Below are positions 14,904 to 24,047 of a stretch of DNA of 34,321 nucleotides, piece by piece. The notes beneath the pieces are model-generated. The model worked only from the letters and a program-made list of their open reading frames with translations. It was not told where the DNA came from and did no database searches. The translations under genes were made by a program, and so were the position numbers. The DNA is taken from NCBI GenBank assembly GCA_913043235.1, contig CAJWLO010000027.1, positions 1 through 34,321 of the forward strand, written 5' to 3'. Position 1 is the stretch's first letter. Every line of letters starts with the position of its first letter. The stretch is from an uncultured Fidelibacterota bacterium. Its GTDB lineage: Bacteria; Fidelibacterota; Marinisomatia; Marinisomatales; UBA1611.

Positions 14904-17900
14904 TGAAATCTTCAATAAAATATTATTGTTTATTATCCCTTTTCAATCTACTCATTAGTGCAGAGACAGGGAACAAACCCTATTTGGAAAATGAATTTTT
15001 ATCAGAGATTGCAGCCCATCCATTTAGTAAAAGTATTGATAGCCTCTTAGGGAAGATCCAGGTCCTTGGCTCGCGGTCTGTTGGAACGGATAGTTATACT
15101 TCAAGCGGATCCTGGATTAAACAATATATGACTGATATAGGTTACCGATATCTTGGCAGCCAATTTTTTAATGTTGCCACCCCTGTTGATAGTGGCTGCA
15201 GTCTTGCGATTCCATACGGAGATTTGTTAAAAAATATTAAAATATCGCCGCTATGGCCCAATTCGGTTGCGATACCCATTTTACCCGGAGGAAAAATAAC
15301 TGGAAATCTAATATATGCAGGCTCAGGTAGTATTGAAGACTTTGATGGAAGCAAGATCAATCGTGGACAAACAATCGTACTTATGGATTATAATAGTAAG
15401 GACAACTGGAAAATAGCTGCAAATCTGGGTGCTGCAGCCGTCGTTTATCTGCCGCAGCATGATGCATCCTACCAAGAAAATCTTTATAAGTATGCAGAAA
15501 TACCACTCCAGTTTCCCCGGTATTATCTGGACAACAAATCCGTTAGAAGCCATTTATTAGAATTAGCAAAAAATCAATCTTCTGTTACAATATTTTCAAA
15601 CGTTAAATGGGAAAATGCGAAAGCAGAAAATATTTTATTTTTTTTACCATCCTCAAATCAAAAAGAGAAAGAAACGATTTTATTACACATATCTTATGAT
15701 GCTGGAAGTATTCTAATAGGCTCGGCACATGGTGGACAAACCGCATTTAATCTCGCCGGATCTTTTCCGGTCCTTGATTTTTTAGCTAGTTCAGATCAAT
15801 TGATAAGAGAGCATAATATATTAGTCTTCTTTAATGGCTGTAGGGTTATTGGCAACACAGGCGGGAAGTTATTTGCTGAGTTACTAAGAGATCAAAGAGG
15901 GAGGAAAATATCTGAGCTAAAAGAAAAAATTGGAAAAGGAGAATCCTTGGGCACAAGAGATGAATGGCTAGTGAAGAATTTTCCGGATGTGGTACCATGG
16001 GTAACCGAAAGATCTGAAAATATGTATTTATACCTTGAGAGGTTAAACGAAGCAAAAAATTGGCTGAAGGAGTCAATGGATAAGGACGCAGGTGAATTTG
16101 ATTATCAAGATCCGAAACTACCTACTCAGCTTGAGATAGTAGGGTATTATGATTCTTATGAGTGGTTAAAAACAATTTTAAAGGATTATATAATGGAGCG
16201 CCACATTGAATCAATTATCAATACATCACAATTAGCTGCTGATTATGGAATAGATCTTTTAAATATCTCTGGTGATGTTCCTAAGGATTTAGAGAACAGC
16301 ATACTAAAAAAGGAATTTTTTAGACAACTCTCAAAAGGCGATGAACCTGAAGAAATAATGAAAATATTTAGACAAGAGAAAAATTCTGTTCCGATTACTT
16401 CAGGAGAATTTAGAGATTATCTTTTATCTTATTTTGATTCCCGGCATATGGAGATAAAATCTAATTATTTAATGCTGCAAGGTGCAGATAGTATTATCCA
16501 AACACTGGCTGGATTAGATATTAACAGGTGTATTGTTCTGGATTTAGCTAAAGGAAGTACTATTGTTTCACTAGGTTATTCAACTGGGCATTCAAGTGAA
16601 ATGTTTTGGAACATAGCTCCACTAATTAGCAGAGAACTGCAGTTCATTTCAGATCAAGCCAATGTCAATCTGGAATATAATATCGCTCAATATTTTGATT
16701 TTTTAGATGCAGTAACCTTTGATGAATCAAGAGAAAGAAAGTCTAGAATATTTGCAAATGGGCCGATAAATCTGGAAATATCTCAAGCAGGTATATCAGA
16801 ATATAGGTTAGCCACAGGAAATGGTGCAGATCAATATATATTAGGACCCGGAGATAGATTAGAATATGATTTGAGTGACATAAAAGAGATTACTATACAA
16901 TCTAGAACATTAGGTCTTATTCTTAGTGTATTATTATTTGATCCGGACCTGTTTGTGCTCCGGTCTTTAGAGTATAGGCACAGGAACGAAAGGGTAAGTG
17001 GTATTGTTGTAAAAAAAGACATAAGAGCCGGACCATTTCCCAAGATCCCAGTAAAAAATGTGATCGTGTCTCTAGAAGGATTTTTTAGTAAGGCACAAGG
17101 ATCTATATTAAGTAATCATTTCTCTATTACCGGAACCACTGGGATGTTCAGTTTTCCCGGGTTATCGGCGGAAGCCTGGAAGGTTACCGTATATCCCAAA
17201 ACTTACACTTTAGGAGCCTATCGATTATCTCAGGATGAAGGGATGATAGAAGTAGCCACAGACCAGGCCAGTGTTGGGGGTCAGTCCGGTGAATATAGTG
17301 TGAACCTTTCGCAGGGTGACGTTTTTAAGCGTTTGGTTGTTTTTGAAGGTGTATGTATACAGAGTTATGATTCAATTGACCCCACAACACTTTTAACAAT
17401 ACCGGCACTTGAGCCAATTCCGGCTGCGGGCCGAGGCCTAGATAATTTATTTTCTATAAGTGATAAATCAGATCTGATGGTACACCTGCTAAACAAAAAT
17501 TCCAGGGCACATTTTATTTCTTCCCCTTCTATGTTTCTCATAGGACCGGATAGTGAGTCTGATTTTATGGAAGGTTTCAGGTTACAGAAAAACCTGAACA
17601 TTGATTATACTAGTGTTGTAGCCGCTCAAAACTTATGGAGTTTGAATGAAAAAAGGATTGATAAGCTGGTAAAAAGAGGTATTAACAATTCTTTATTAGA
17701 AAAACTGCATGAGAGCTCCAAAAATGATTTAGACACGCTGAAAATTCTATTAAAAAACAACTTTTATTCGGATGCGTTTTTTCGTGCAAAGAATATCTGG
17801 GGAAGAGAGCTGAGACTTTATCCAATGATAAGAGGGATGGTTGACGAAGCGATCATCTCTGTGGTTATTTTGTTAGGGTTTATAATTTTTTGTTCTTATT

Positions 17901-19900
17901 TCTTAGAACGTATTCTTTTGGGCTCAGGAAGTGCGAATGCTAGAGTAATTGGTTTTATGGGGTTCTTTTTTTTAGGTGCTTTAGTATTATTTTTTCTTCA
18001 CCCTGCTTTTCAGTTATCGAGCAGCCCAATTATTATATTAATAGCATATTCCTTGGCGGGATTTGGGATCTTGACAATCACAGTTATCCTGAAAAAGTAT
18101 AAAAGTGTTATACAAGAGTGGCGTATAAAAATAGGAGGTGTTCACGCGTCTGATGTATCGAGGAAGAGTGCACTTATGATGGCCTTTAATCTGGGTCTCG
18201 CAAATATGTCAAAAAGACCATTAAGAACTCTATTAACAATTATTACAATGGCGCTACTGGTTTTCTCCGTTACTACTTTATTAAGTGTTGACAGATACAA
18301 TGATACAAAATGGGTGAAAATCAGTAATGATGTAAACCCATCCCACAATGGATTGATGCTTCGGTACCATAATTGGCTGGACATCCCGCATGTTTCTGCG
18401 AAGATTTTTGAAGAACAAATTCCAGTAAATTTTGATGTAGCGAAAAGAAACTGGTTTCAAACATGGCAGGGAGGGTACCAGATCGGGCTTGGGCAGAATA
18501 ATTACCCAATAAAATACATAAAAAACAGTACAGAATATGTTGTTGAGTATATCCAGGGATTTATGCCAAACGAAATAAAATTTAGTAGTTTACCGGAGTG
18601 TGTTATTGGGGAATGGTTTTCCGGAAAGGATGATGAAGTAATACTGCCATCCAATATTGCACAAGCGCTAGGCATAACAAATCAAATGATAGAAAGCGGG
18701 CTGACGCCAATCGTTAACTGTTTCAATAAAGATTACCGTGTGATTGGTATCCTTGACACTAAGCTCGCAGATCAAACAATAGATATATCCGGCTCTCATT
18801 TGAGCCATCTCGACTATAATTTATCAGGAGTGAATGGTATGGTTGCTCTTGATGAGAACAACATTAGTAAAGCGGGGACGGAAAGATATTTATTTCACTA
18901 CAGTTTTGAGAAAGGCCTTTTGTTGCCCTATGATGTCGTGAATAATCTGGGGGGACGCATAAAGTCAATCGTTGCAACTACAGTAAATAATAAAGAGCTT
19001 GAGGATGTTGCTCAATCACTGATGTCTTTTCTTAAGCACAGCCTTTTTATAACAATTGACGATAACCGCTATTTATTAAAATCAGCGGAGTCTCAATCAA
19101 TCACAGGGAGCCACAGACTGATTATTCCTATTCTTCTTGTGGTCCTGATCATGGTAAACACCATGATGAATACGATCAATGAGAGAAAGGAAGAAATCTC
19201 TATGCTTGGTGCCATAGGTCTCTCTCCTGGACATATTACCCTTCTTTATATTGCTGAAGCAGCTGTATACGGGGTCTGTGGAGTTGTTTTTGGAATATTC
19301 TTAGGTTTGGGTGTTGGAGTTATTTTTAGTGATGCTGATATGGGTCTTACCATTAATTACGCATCCCTTGCAAATATATGGATTGGGATATTTGTTACTA
19401 TAATTGTATTAATCTTTACCTGGATACCTGCGCACTTTTCTGCTCGGTCTTCGGTCCCGTCTGGGGCCAGTAAGTGGGACTTAGATAGGGATAGCGAAGG
19501 ACGCATGGATATTATTCTCCCATTTAACCTTACAGATTTTAATGGGTTTGGTGTGTTTAATTTTATTTTTGAGTATTTAGGGGTCCACAAGCAGCCAACA
19601 AGCCCGGATTTTCGGTGTAGCAATCTTTTGATAGATAAGAAAGATAACGGTACAATATTTATTGATAGCTCAGTCTGGATAGCTCCTTATGATTTGGGGG
19701 TCTCGCAGAAAATGAGACTGGAGCTTAAACCGCACAAAGATATGGCTCTTACATCGGTAAGCTATAATGCTGTAATGATTAGCGGCGACATTAATTCCTG
19801 GGAACAGGCTAACTACAGGTTTATTGATCTGATCCGGAAACAATTTTTGATTTTTCGTACACTTACTAAGGAACAAAAGGAACGCTATTATCCTAATTAG
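14903..19900 (+). CDS. Giant fusion: PA/M28-peptidase-like ectodomain plus FtsX-type ABC permease
   Basis: The product has 1665 residues. A signal peptide or first anchor occupies residues 1-20. A PA-like insert (about 130-220) interrupts an M28-aminopeptidase-like domain. In the latter, ILLHISYDAG (about 258) and FFNGCRVIGN (about 308) align with the family's HxD and FxxEExGLxGS motifs, but the His, bridging Asp and Glu-Glu are replaced, so zinc catalysis is unlikely. A beta-sandwich region follows (about 690-840). Three membrane segments (about 980-1062) lead to a fourth at about 1100-1120, an extracytoplasmic domain (1130-1400), then an FtsX core with LLVVLIMVNTMMNTINERKE (about 1408-1427) and two or three more membrane segments to about 1515. 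A soluble tail of about 135 residues ends it. The ATG at 14903, inside TAATG with the upstream stop, is preferred over frame extensions to 14828 because it gives a proper signal peptide. Partners are probably the half permease at 22010 and the ATPases at 22632 and 23354. Confidence 0.75.
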   Translation: MKSSIKYYCLLSLFNLLISAETGNKPYLENEFLSEIAAHPFSKSIDSLLGKIQVLGSRSVGTDSYTSSGSWIKQYMTDIGYRYLGSQFFNVATPVDSGCSLAIPYGDLLKNIKISPLWPNSVAIPILPGGKITGNLIYAGSGSIEDFDGSKINRGQTIVLMDYNSKDNWKIAANLGAAAVVYLPQHDASYQENLYKYAEIPLQFPRYYLDNKSVRSHLLELAKNQSSVTIFSNVKWENAKAENILFFLPSSNQKEKETILLHISYDAGSILIGSAHGGQTAFNLAGSFPVLDFLASSDQLIREHNILVFFNGCRVIGNTGGKLFAELLRDQRGRKISELKEKIGKGESLGTRDEWLVKNFPDVVPWVTERSENMYLYLERLNEAKNWLKESMDKDAGEFDYQDPKLPTQLEIVGYYDSYEWLKTILKDYIMERHIESIINTSQLAADYGIDLLNISGDVPKDLENSILKKEFFRQLSKGDEPEEIMKIFRQEKNSVPITSGEFRDYLLSYFDSRHMEIKSNYLMLQGADSIIQTLAGLDINRCIVLDLAKGSTIVSLGYSTGHSSEMFWNIAPLISRELQFISDQANVNLEYNIAQYFDFLDAVTFDESRERKSRIFANGPINLEISQAGISEYRLATGNGADQYILGPGDRLEYDLSDIKEITIQSRTLGLILSVLLFDPDLFVLRSLEYRHRNERVSGIVVKKDIRAGPFPKIPVKNVIVSLEGFFSKAQGSILSNHFSITGTTGMFSFPGLSAEAWKVTVYPKTYTLGAYRLSQDEGMIEVATDQASVGGQSGEYSVNLSQGDVFKRLVVFEGVCIQSYDSIDPTTLLTIPALEPIPAAGRGLDNLFSISDKSDLMVHLLNKNSRAHFISSPSMFLIGPDSESDFMEGFRLQKNLNIDYTSVVAAQNLWSLNEKRIDKLVKRGINNSLLEKLHESSKNDLDTLKILLKNNFYSDAFFRAKNIWGRELRLYPMIRGMVDEAIISVVILLGFIIFCSYFLERILLGSGSANARVIGFMGFFFLGALVLFFLHPAFQLSSSPIIILIAYSLAGFGILTITVILKKYKSVIQEWRIKIGGVHASDVSRKSALMMAFNLGLANMSKRPLRTLLTIITMALLVFSVTTLLSVDRYNDTKWVKISNDVNPSHNGLMLRYHNWLDIPHVSAKIFEEQIPVNFDVAKRNWFQTWQGGYQIGLGQNNYPIKYIKNSTEYVVEYIQGFMPNEIKFSSLPECVIGEWFSGKDDEVILPSNIAQALGITNQMIESGLTPIVNCFNKDYRVIGILDTKLADQTIDISGSHLSHLDYNLSGVNGMVALDENNISKAGTERYLFHYSFEKGLLLPYDVVNNLGGRIKSIVATTVNNKELEDVAQSLMSFLKHSLFITIDDNRYLLKSAESQSITGSHRLIIPILLVVLIMVNTMMNTINERKEEISMLGAIGLSPGHITLLYIAEAAVYGVCGVVFGIFLGLGVGVIFSDADMGLTINYASLANIWIGIFVTIIVLIFTWIPAHFSARSSVPSGASKWDLDRDSEGRMDIILPFNLTDFNGFGVFNFIFEYLGVHKQPTSPDFRCSNLLIDKKDNGTIFIDSSVWIAPYDLGVSQKMRLELKPHKDMALTSVSYNAVMISGDINSWEQANYRFIDLIRKQFLIFRTLTKEQKERYYPN

Positions 19901-19914
19901 ATTGAAAAAGGCTC

Positions 19915-21981
19915 ATGAAAAATCCAGATAAGAAAGTAAAAAACACAGACATCATTGATAAGATTGGGTTGGGTGACATTATCCTTGAGCATGATGCTAG
20001 TGATAAGTGGATAGATGACAAATATAAGAGCGGTTTTTCACTTAAGGTCCTTCTGGGGGCATTGTTTATCGCAATTTTTATGTTACCCGGCTTTATTTAC
20101 ATGGGACTCTGTGTAGGTACCAATGTGGGTATGGGAGCTGAATGGGTTGTTGTTCTTCTTATTGTAGAAATCACCAGGAGAAGCTATAAATCCTTAAAAA
20201 GACAGGAACTTTTGATGTTGCTCCATATGGCAGGCTCTCTGAGTTCATTTTCAGGAGGATTAGCCCTCAGTGGAGGTGTATTTGCTAACTTGATCTGGCA
20301 CCAGTATCAAAAAAATTCTGATGTCTTTCGAGATTTCAATCTTACCGATAAGATGCCTGAATGGTTTGCTCCAAACCTAGATAATATGGTTGGGAACTCA
20401 TTCTTTCAAGAAGTATGGATCCAGGCAATTATAGTTGCAGTGCTGGGCATCATTTTTTTTAGAATGCAGTTCTTTGGGCTTGGTTATTTAGCGTTCAGGA
20501 TTACATCTGATCTGGAGAAGCTACCCTTTCCGATGTCCAGAGTTGGCTCAGAAGGGGCTACGGCTCTAGCGGATGCAGAAACATCCGGACCTGAATCCTG
20601 GAGGTGGGGTGTATTCTCAATTATGTCAATAGTTGGAATATTATGGGGGTTTATCTATATGGGAATACCTGCACTGAGCAGTGTATTGTTTGGGTCCGCG
20701 ACTTCCATTATCCCGATACCATTTCTTGATATTACACCTGCTACTGAAAGTGTTTTTCCATCAGCCCAATGGGCGATTGGGTTTGACCTGTTGGCTGTAT
20801 TAATAGTTTTCGTTCTACCGTGGCGGGTTGTATTGAGCAGTGCTATTGTTTGTATAACCTGCCACATCATACTTCCCCCGGTGTTTTATAATATAGGTAT
20901 CCATAAACAGTGGCAGATGGGATACTCAGTGTTGGATACAAATATTGCCAATGGTCTTGATATATGGATGTCAGTTGGTATAGGGGCAGCACTCTCAATT
21001 CCAATCACAGCAATTATTTTAGCAGTAACGATGAGTAGAAATAGTGAATCAAAGATGAAGCCAGACTGGGATAAATTTTTTAATCCACCAAAGGATAGGG
21101 GCGATATGCCGCTATGGATGCCAATTATGCTGTTTATATTATCGGGTATAGGAATTGTTGTTTTTACGCATGGAATTGTGAACCTAGGTTGGCTTGGAGG
21201 ATTTAAGAAAACACCTGATCAGTATTTCCCAATCTGGATTCAAGCATCCTTCGCATTTTTATGGGCCCCTATTATAACATATATTAATGCTAAAATGGCT
21301 GCAATAGCTGGCCAACAGGTTAGTCTTCCGTTTTTGAGGGAAGGAGCATTTTTTATGAGCGGTTATAAACACCCTGACATTTGGGTTTCTCCGCTTTCCT
21401 TACAGACAGGTGATTTTGGAAGCGTTGCAGGGACTTATAAGGTTCTGGAGCTAACAAAAACAAAATTTTCTTCGCTTGTTAAGGTAGAAATTACTGCTCT
21501 TATACTTCTAACCGTGGCTGGCCTAATATACTGGAGCTTTATTTGGGGTCTTGGACCTATTCCAAGTGATAATTTCCCCTATGCTCAAAAAATGTGGCCC
21601 TATATTGCCAAGAGTGCTGCCCTATGGTATAGCGCTCTAGGAGATGGAAATAATTTTGTTCTGGATGCGCTAAAGCCAGATGTAATTATTTCCGTATTAT
21701 CAATTTTTTCAATAGTGTTTGTATTATTTAATTCTTTTGGTATTCCCTTAGCATATTATTTCGGTGCGGTGAGCGGTGTTGGTTTGATGCCATATATGGT
21801 TTTTCCTAGTATTGTTGGTTTGGTACTGCGTTATTATGTCGGCAAACGTATAGGAAGGAAAAAGTTAAGAAAATATTCTCCTGTCATGCTTGCAGGATTT
21901 GCAGCCGGAATAGGCATAACAGGTATGCTGGTCGTATCGGTTGTTTTGATTAAATCAGCTGTATCATCGGCGCAGTTCTAA
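19915..21981 (+). CDS. OPT-like polytopic transporter
   Basis: The product is a 688-residue inner-membrane protein with more than a dozen hydrophobic segments, resembling oligopeptide transporter (OPT)-superfamily proteins. The clearest stretch is LEKLPFPMSRVGSEGATALA near residues 200-219, similar to the FPxxxxxA motif region of OPT carriers. A conserved-looking SPLSLQTGDFGSVAGTYK follows near residue 490. The N-terminus is cytoplasmic and charged (about 40 residues) before the first membrane segment. The start has an AAAAAGG purine run three bases before the ATG. It lies 14 nt after the giant permease gene and 28 nt before the half permease gene. Together with the DUF6785 protein it gives this operon two large putative importers. 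The substrate may be peptides, metal chelates or an oligosaccharide; sequence alone does not decide. Confidence 0.7.
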   Translation: MKNPDKKVKNTDIIDKIGLGDIILEHDASDKWIDDKYKSGFSLKVLLGALFIAIFMLPGFIYMGLCVGTNVGMGAEWVVVLLIVEITRRSYKSLKRQELLMLLHMAGSLSSFSGGLALSGGVFANLIWHQYQKNSDVFRDFNLTDKMPEWFAPNLDNMVGNSFFQEVWIQAIIVAVLGIIFFRMQFFGLGYLAFRITSDLEKLPFPMSRVGSEGATALADAETSGPESWRWGVFSIMSIVGILWGFIYMGIPALSSVLFGSATSIIPIPFLDITPATESVFPSAQWAIGFDLLAVLIVFVLPWRVVLSSAIVCITCHIILPPVFYNIGIHKQWQMGYSVLDTNIANGLDIWMSVGIGAALSIPITAIILAVTMSRNSESKMKPDWDKFFNPPKDRGDMPLWMPIMLFILSGIGIVVFTHGIVNLGWLGGFKKTPDQYFPIWIQASFAFLWAPIITYINAKMAAIAGQQVSLPFLREGAFFMSGYKHPDIWVSPLSLQTGDFGSVAGTYKVLELTKTKFSSLVKVEITALILLTVAGLIYWSFIWGLGPIPSDNFPYAQKMWPYIAKSAALWYSALGDGNNFVLDALKPDVIISVLSIFSIVFVLFNSFGIPLAYYFGAVSGVGLMPYMVFPSIVGLVLRYYVGKRIGRKKLRKYSPVMLAGFAAGIGITGMLVVSVVLIKSAVSSAQF

Positions 21982-22009
21982 ATCCAGAAACTTTGAAGCA
22001 GGAATAATA

Positions 22010-22639
22010 ATGCAAGATTTTCAAATAGAATTGCCATCATATAATAAACAACTGTCATTGAGAGGGCTTAATGAATTTGTAATGTCGAATTTTAAGCAGG
22101 ATAAAATATCTTCGCTTCTACAGCTGCTGACAATAGTTGCAACAAGTATATTTTTCTCGACTAGTTTATTTGATTATTTAATAAATATAAAGTATACATC
22201 AGGTAGTGTAAATAATTCTATAGCTCAGGCTGAGATCAATCAATTATTATGGATTCTTAGCATCTCTCTCTTGGTTTGTCTAATAAGTATTCTAACAAAT
22301 ATGTTGTTTGTTATCACAAAACGTTTTCAAGAGATTGGAACATTGAAATGTTTAGGCGCTCTTGATAATACTATATTAAAAATATTTATTTTGATGGGTA
22401 CTGCGATGGGATTTATAGCATCAATTATTGGTGTTGTATTTGGCATGCTTATTCAGGCTATATTTTTTGAATATTCCCTTCTATCTGGACTTACTTTTCT
22501 TGATATTATTCGATCAGTTGGATATACATCTATAATAACGATTATAGTTGTATCCTTTCTTAGTTTTTTAGGTGCAGTGGTTCCTGCCTATCGTGCGAGT
22601 AAAATGCTTCCTATTGAAGCGATGAAATATAATGCTTAA
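22010..22639 (+). CDS. Small FtsX/MacB-type ABC permease (half permease)
   Basis: The product is a 209-residue membrane protein containing essentially only the FtsX permease core. It has one membrane segment near residues 40-55 and three more after residue 75. The diagnostic ITKRFQEIGTLKCLGAL lies at about 102-118, and the C-terminal VVPAYRASKMLPIEAMKYNA closes the domain as in MacB/LolC-type permeases. The usual 200-residue periplasmic domain is reduced to about 20 residues. AGGA lies six bases before the ATG. Its 3' end overlaps the next ATPase gene by eight bases, which indicates a permease-ATPase pair. Because mechanotransmitting ABC systems need two permease chains, the giant fusion upstream is the obvious heterodimer partner; homodimerisation is the alternative. 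Confidence 0.85.
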   Translation: MQDFQIELPSYNKQLSLRGLNEFVMSNFKQDKISSLLQLLTIVATSIFFSTSLFDYLINIKYTSGSVNNSIAQAEINQLLWILSISLLVCLISILTNMLFVITKRFQEIGTLKCLGALDNTILKIFILMGTAMGFIASIIGVVFGMLIQAIFFEYSLLSGLTFLDIIRSVGYTSIITIIVVSFLSFLGAVVPAYRASKMLPIEAMKYNA

Positions 22640-23357
22640 GTATTCAGGCCAATTCTCGGATGCCTTTGATATAACACTGAAGGTGATAGGCCTAGAAAAG
22701 TATTATTATCGAGGAGAAGAGACTGTAAAAGCAGTAGATGGGATTGACTTCGAAATTGTTAGGGGCGAGTTTATTAGTATAATTGGACCGAGCGGTTCTG
22801 GCAAATCGACCCTGTTTAACTGTATAGGCGCACTTGTCAAACCAACTAGTGGAACATTAATTCTGGATGAGATTGATCTTGCGGAGCTGGATACAGAAGA
22901 GATGGCATGGCTCAGGTGCAGAAAAATAGGCTATATTTTCCAGACATATAATATTGTACCGGTCATGACGGCTCTTGAGAATGTGAGCTTACCAATGATA
23001 TTTGGCGGTAGGAACAGTGAAGATGCATTTAACCGGTCAATAAAAATATTGAAAAGTGTGGGTCTCGGGGATCGGTTAGATCATAGGGTTGGTGAACTCT
23101 CAGGCGGACAACAGCAGAGAGTGGCTATTGCAAGAGCCTTTGCTAATGATCCTGCTATTATTTTAGCAGATGAGCCCACAGCTAATTTAGATCGTAAAAC
23201 AGGTGAAGATATTATTGAGATTCTAAAAAATATGAATGAAGAGAAGGATGTGACGATAATCTGTGCTACCCATGATAAAAAAATTATTAGTAATTCTGAC
23301 AAGGTCATCTGGCTAAGAGATGGGAAAATCGAAAAAATTGTGGGCAATAAAAGTTGA
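22632..23357 (+). CDS. LolD/MacB-type ABC transporter ATPase (first of two)
   Basis: The product is a 241-residue cytoplasmic ATPase of the LolD/MacB/FtsE class. All motifs are intact: Walker A GPSGSGKST (52-60), Q-loop YIFQTYN, signature LSGGQQQR (156-163), Walker B IILADEP (176-182) and the switch histidine in ATHD (His214). The N-terminus carries about 17 residues before the first beta strand, slightly longer than LolD. It overlaps the half permease gene by eight bases and the next ATPase gene by four. It should power the FtsX-type permeases of this operon. The close similarity to the next gene product suggests an old tandem duplication and a heterodimeric ATPase. Confidence 0.92.
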   Translation: MLKYSGQFSDAFDITLKVIGLEKYYYRGEETVKAVDGIDFEIVRGEFISIIGPSGSGKSTLFNCIGALVKPTSGTLILDEIDLAELDTEEMAWLRCRKIGYIFQTYNIVPVMTALENVSLPMIFGGRNSEDAFNRSIKILKSVGLGDRLDHRVGELSGGQQQRVAIARAFANDPAIILADEPTANLDRKTGEDIIEILKNMNEEKDVTIICATHDKKIISNSDKVIWLRDGKIEKIVGNKS

Positions 23358-24022
23358 TTGTAATCAAAGATCTAGTTAAAGAATATAAAAAAAATGATAA
23401 TATCATTAGAGCGCTAAATGGAGTGACGATTACAATTAATCTTGGTGAATATATATCAATTATGGGTCCAAGTGGTTCAGGTAAAACTACTCTATTTAAT
23501 ATAATAGGAGGATTAGATGTTGCTGATAGCGGTACCGTAGAAATAGCTGGTTTGAAACTAAACAAACTAAAAATGAACGATCTTGCTTGGTTCAGGTGTT
23601 TCCACTTGGGTTATATTTTCCAGACATTTAATTTGATTCCTACGCTTAGCGCTCTTGAAAACGTTATGCTCCCATCAAAGCTGCAGGGTGTAGTGAACTT
23701 GAAAGCCATGGATGAAGCAACTAAATTGCTAGAAGCAGTTGGGTTGGCTGATAGGCTTGATCATCTTCCGGGAGAGTTATCTGGTGGTCAGCAGCAGAGA
23801 GTAGCAATAGCACGTGCATTCATTGGGACACCCAAAATAATTTTGGCTGATGAGCCAACAGGGAACCTGGATCAGGTAAGTGGAAAAAATATTATTGATA
23901 TCCTGCACAGACTGAATCGCGAAAAAAATGTGACAGTTATTACGGCTACGCATGATGAAGCAATGCTTGAAGTAAGTGATAGGGTAATGCACCTAGATGA
24001 CGGTGAAATGACTATATCTTAA
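23354..24022 (+). CDS. LolD/MacB-type ABC transporter ATPase (second of two)
   Basis: The product is a 222-residue ATPase of the same class as its upstream neighbour, with which it shares the same order of motifs and many residues: Walker A GPSGSGKTT (38-46), Q-loop YIFQTFN, signature LSGGQQQR (142-149), Walker B IILADEPTGNLD (162-173) and ATHD. No motif is degenerate, so both ATPases should hydrolyse ATP. The start appears to be a TTG at 23354 that overlaps the TGA of the preceding gene; no ATG lies near the first beta strand. It is followed after 25 nt by the glycosidase-like gene. Two adjacent active ATPases with two unequal permeases suggest an asymmetric ABC complex. Confidence 0.9.
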   Translation: MIVIKDLVKEYKKNDNIIRALNGVTITINLGEYISIMGPSGSGKTTLFNIIGGLDVADSGTVEIAGLKLNKLKMNDLAWFRCFHLGYIFQTFNLIPTLSALENVMLPSKLQGVVNLKAMDEATKLLEAVGLADRLDHLPGELSGGQQQRVAIARAFIGTPKIILADEPTGNLDQVSGKNIIDILHRLNREKNVTVITATHDEAMLEVSDRVMHLDDGEMTIS

Positions 24023-24047
24023 TATAATTAATAGGACTAGCTAAACC

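Noticed and set aside
22316-22327. A third LacI-type palindrome, CAAAACGTTTTC.
   Set aside because: It lies inside the half permease gene and encodes the conserved TKRFQEIG motif, so coding constraint explains it.
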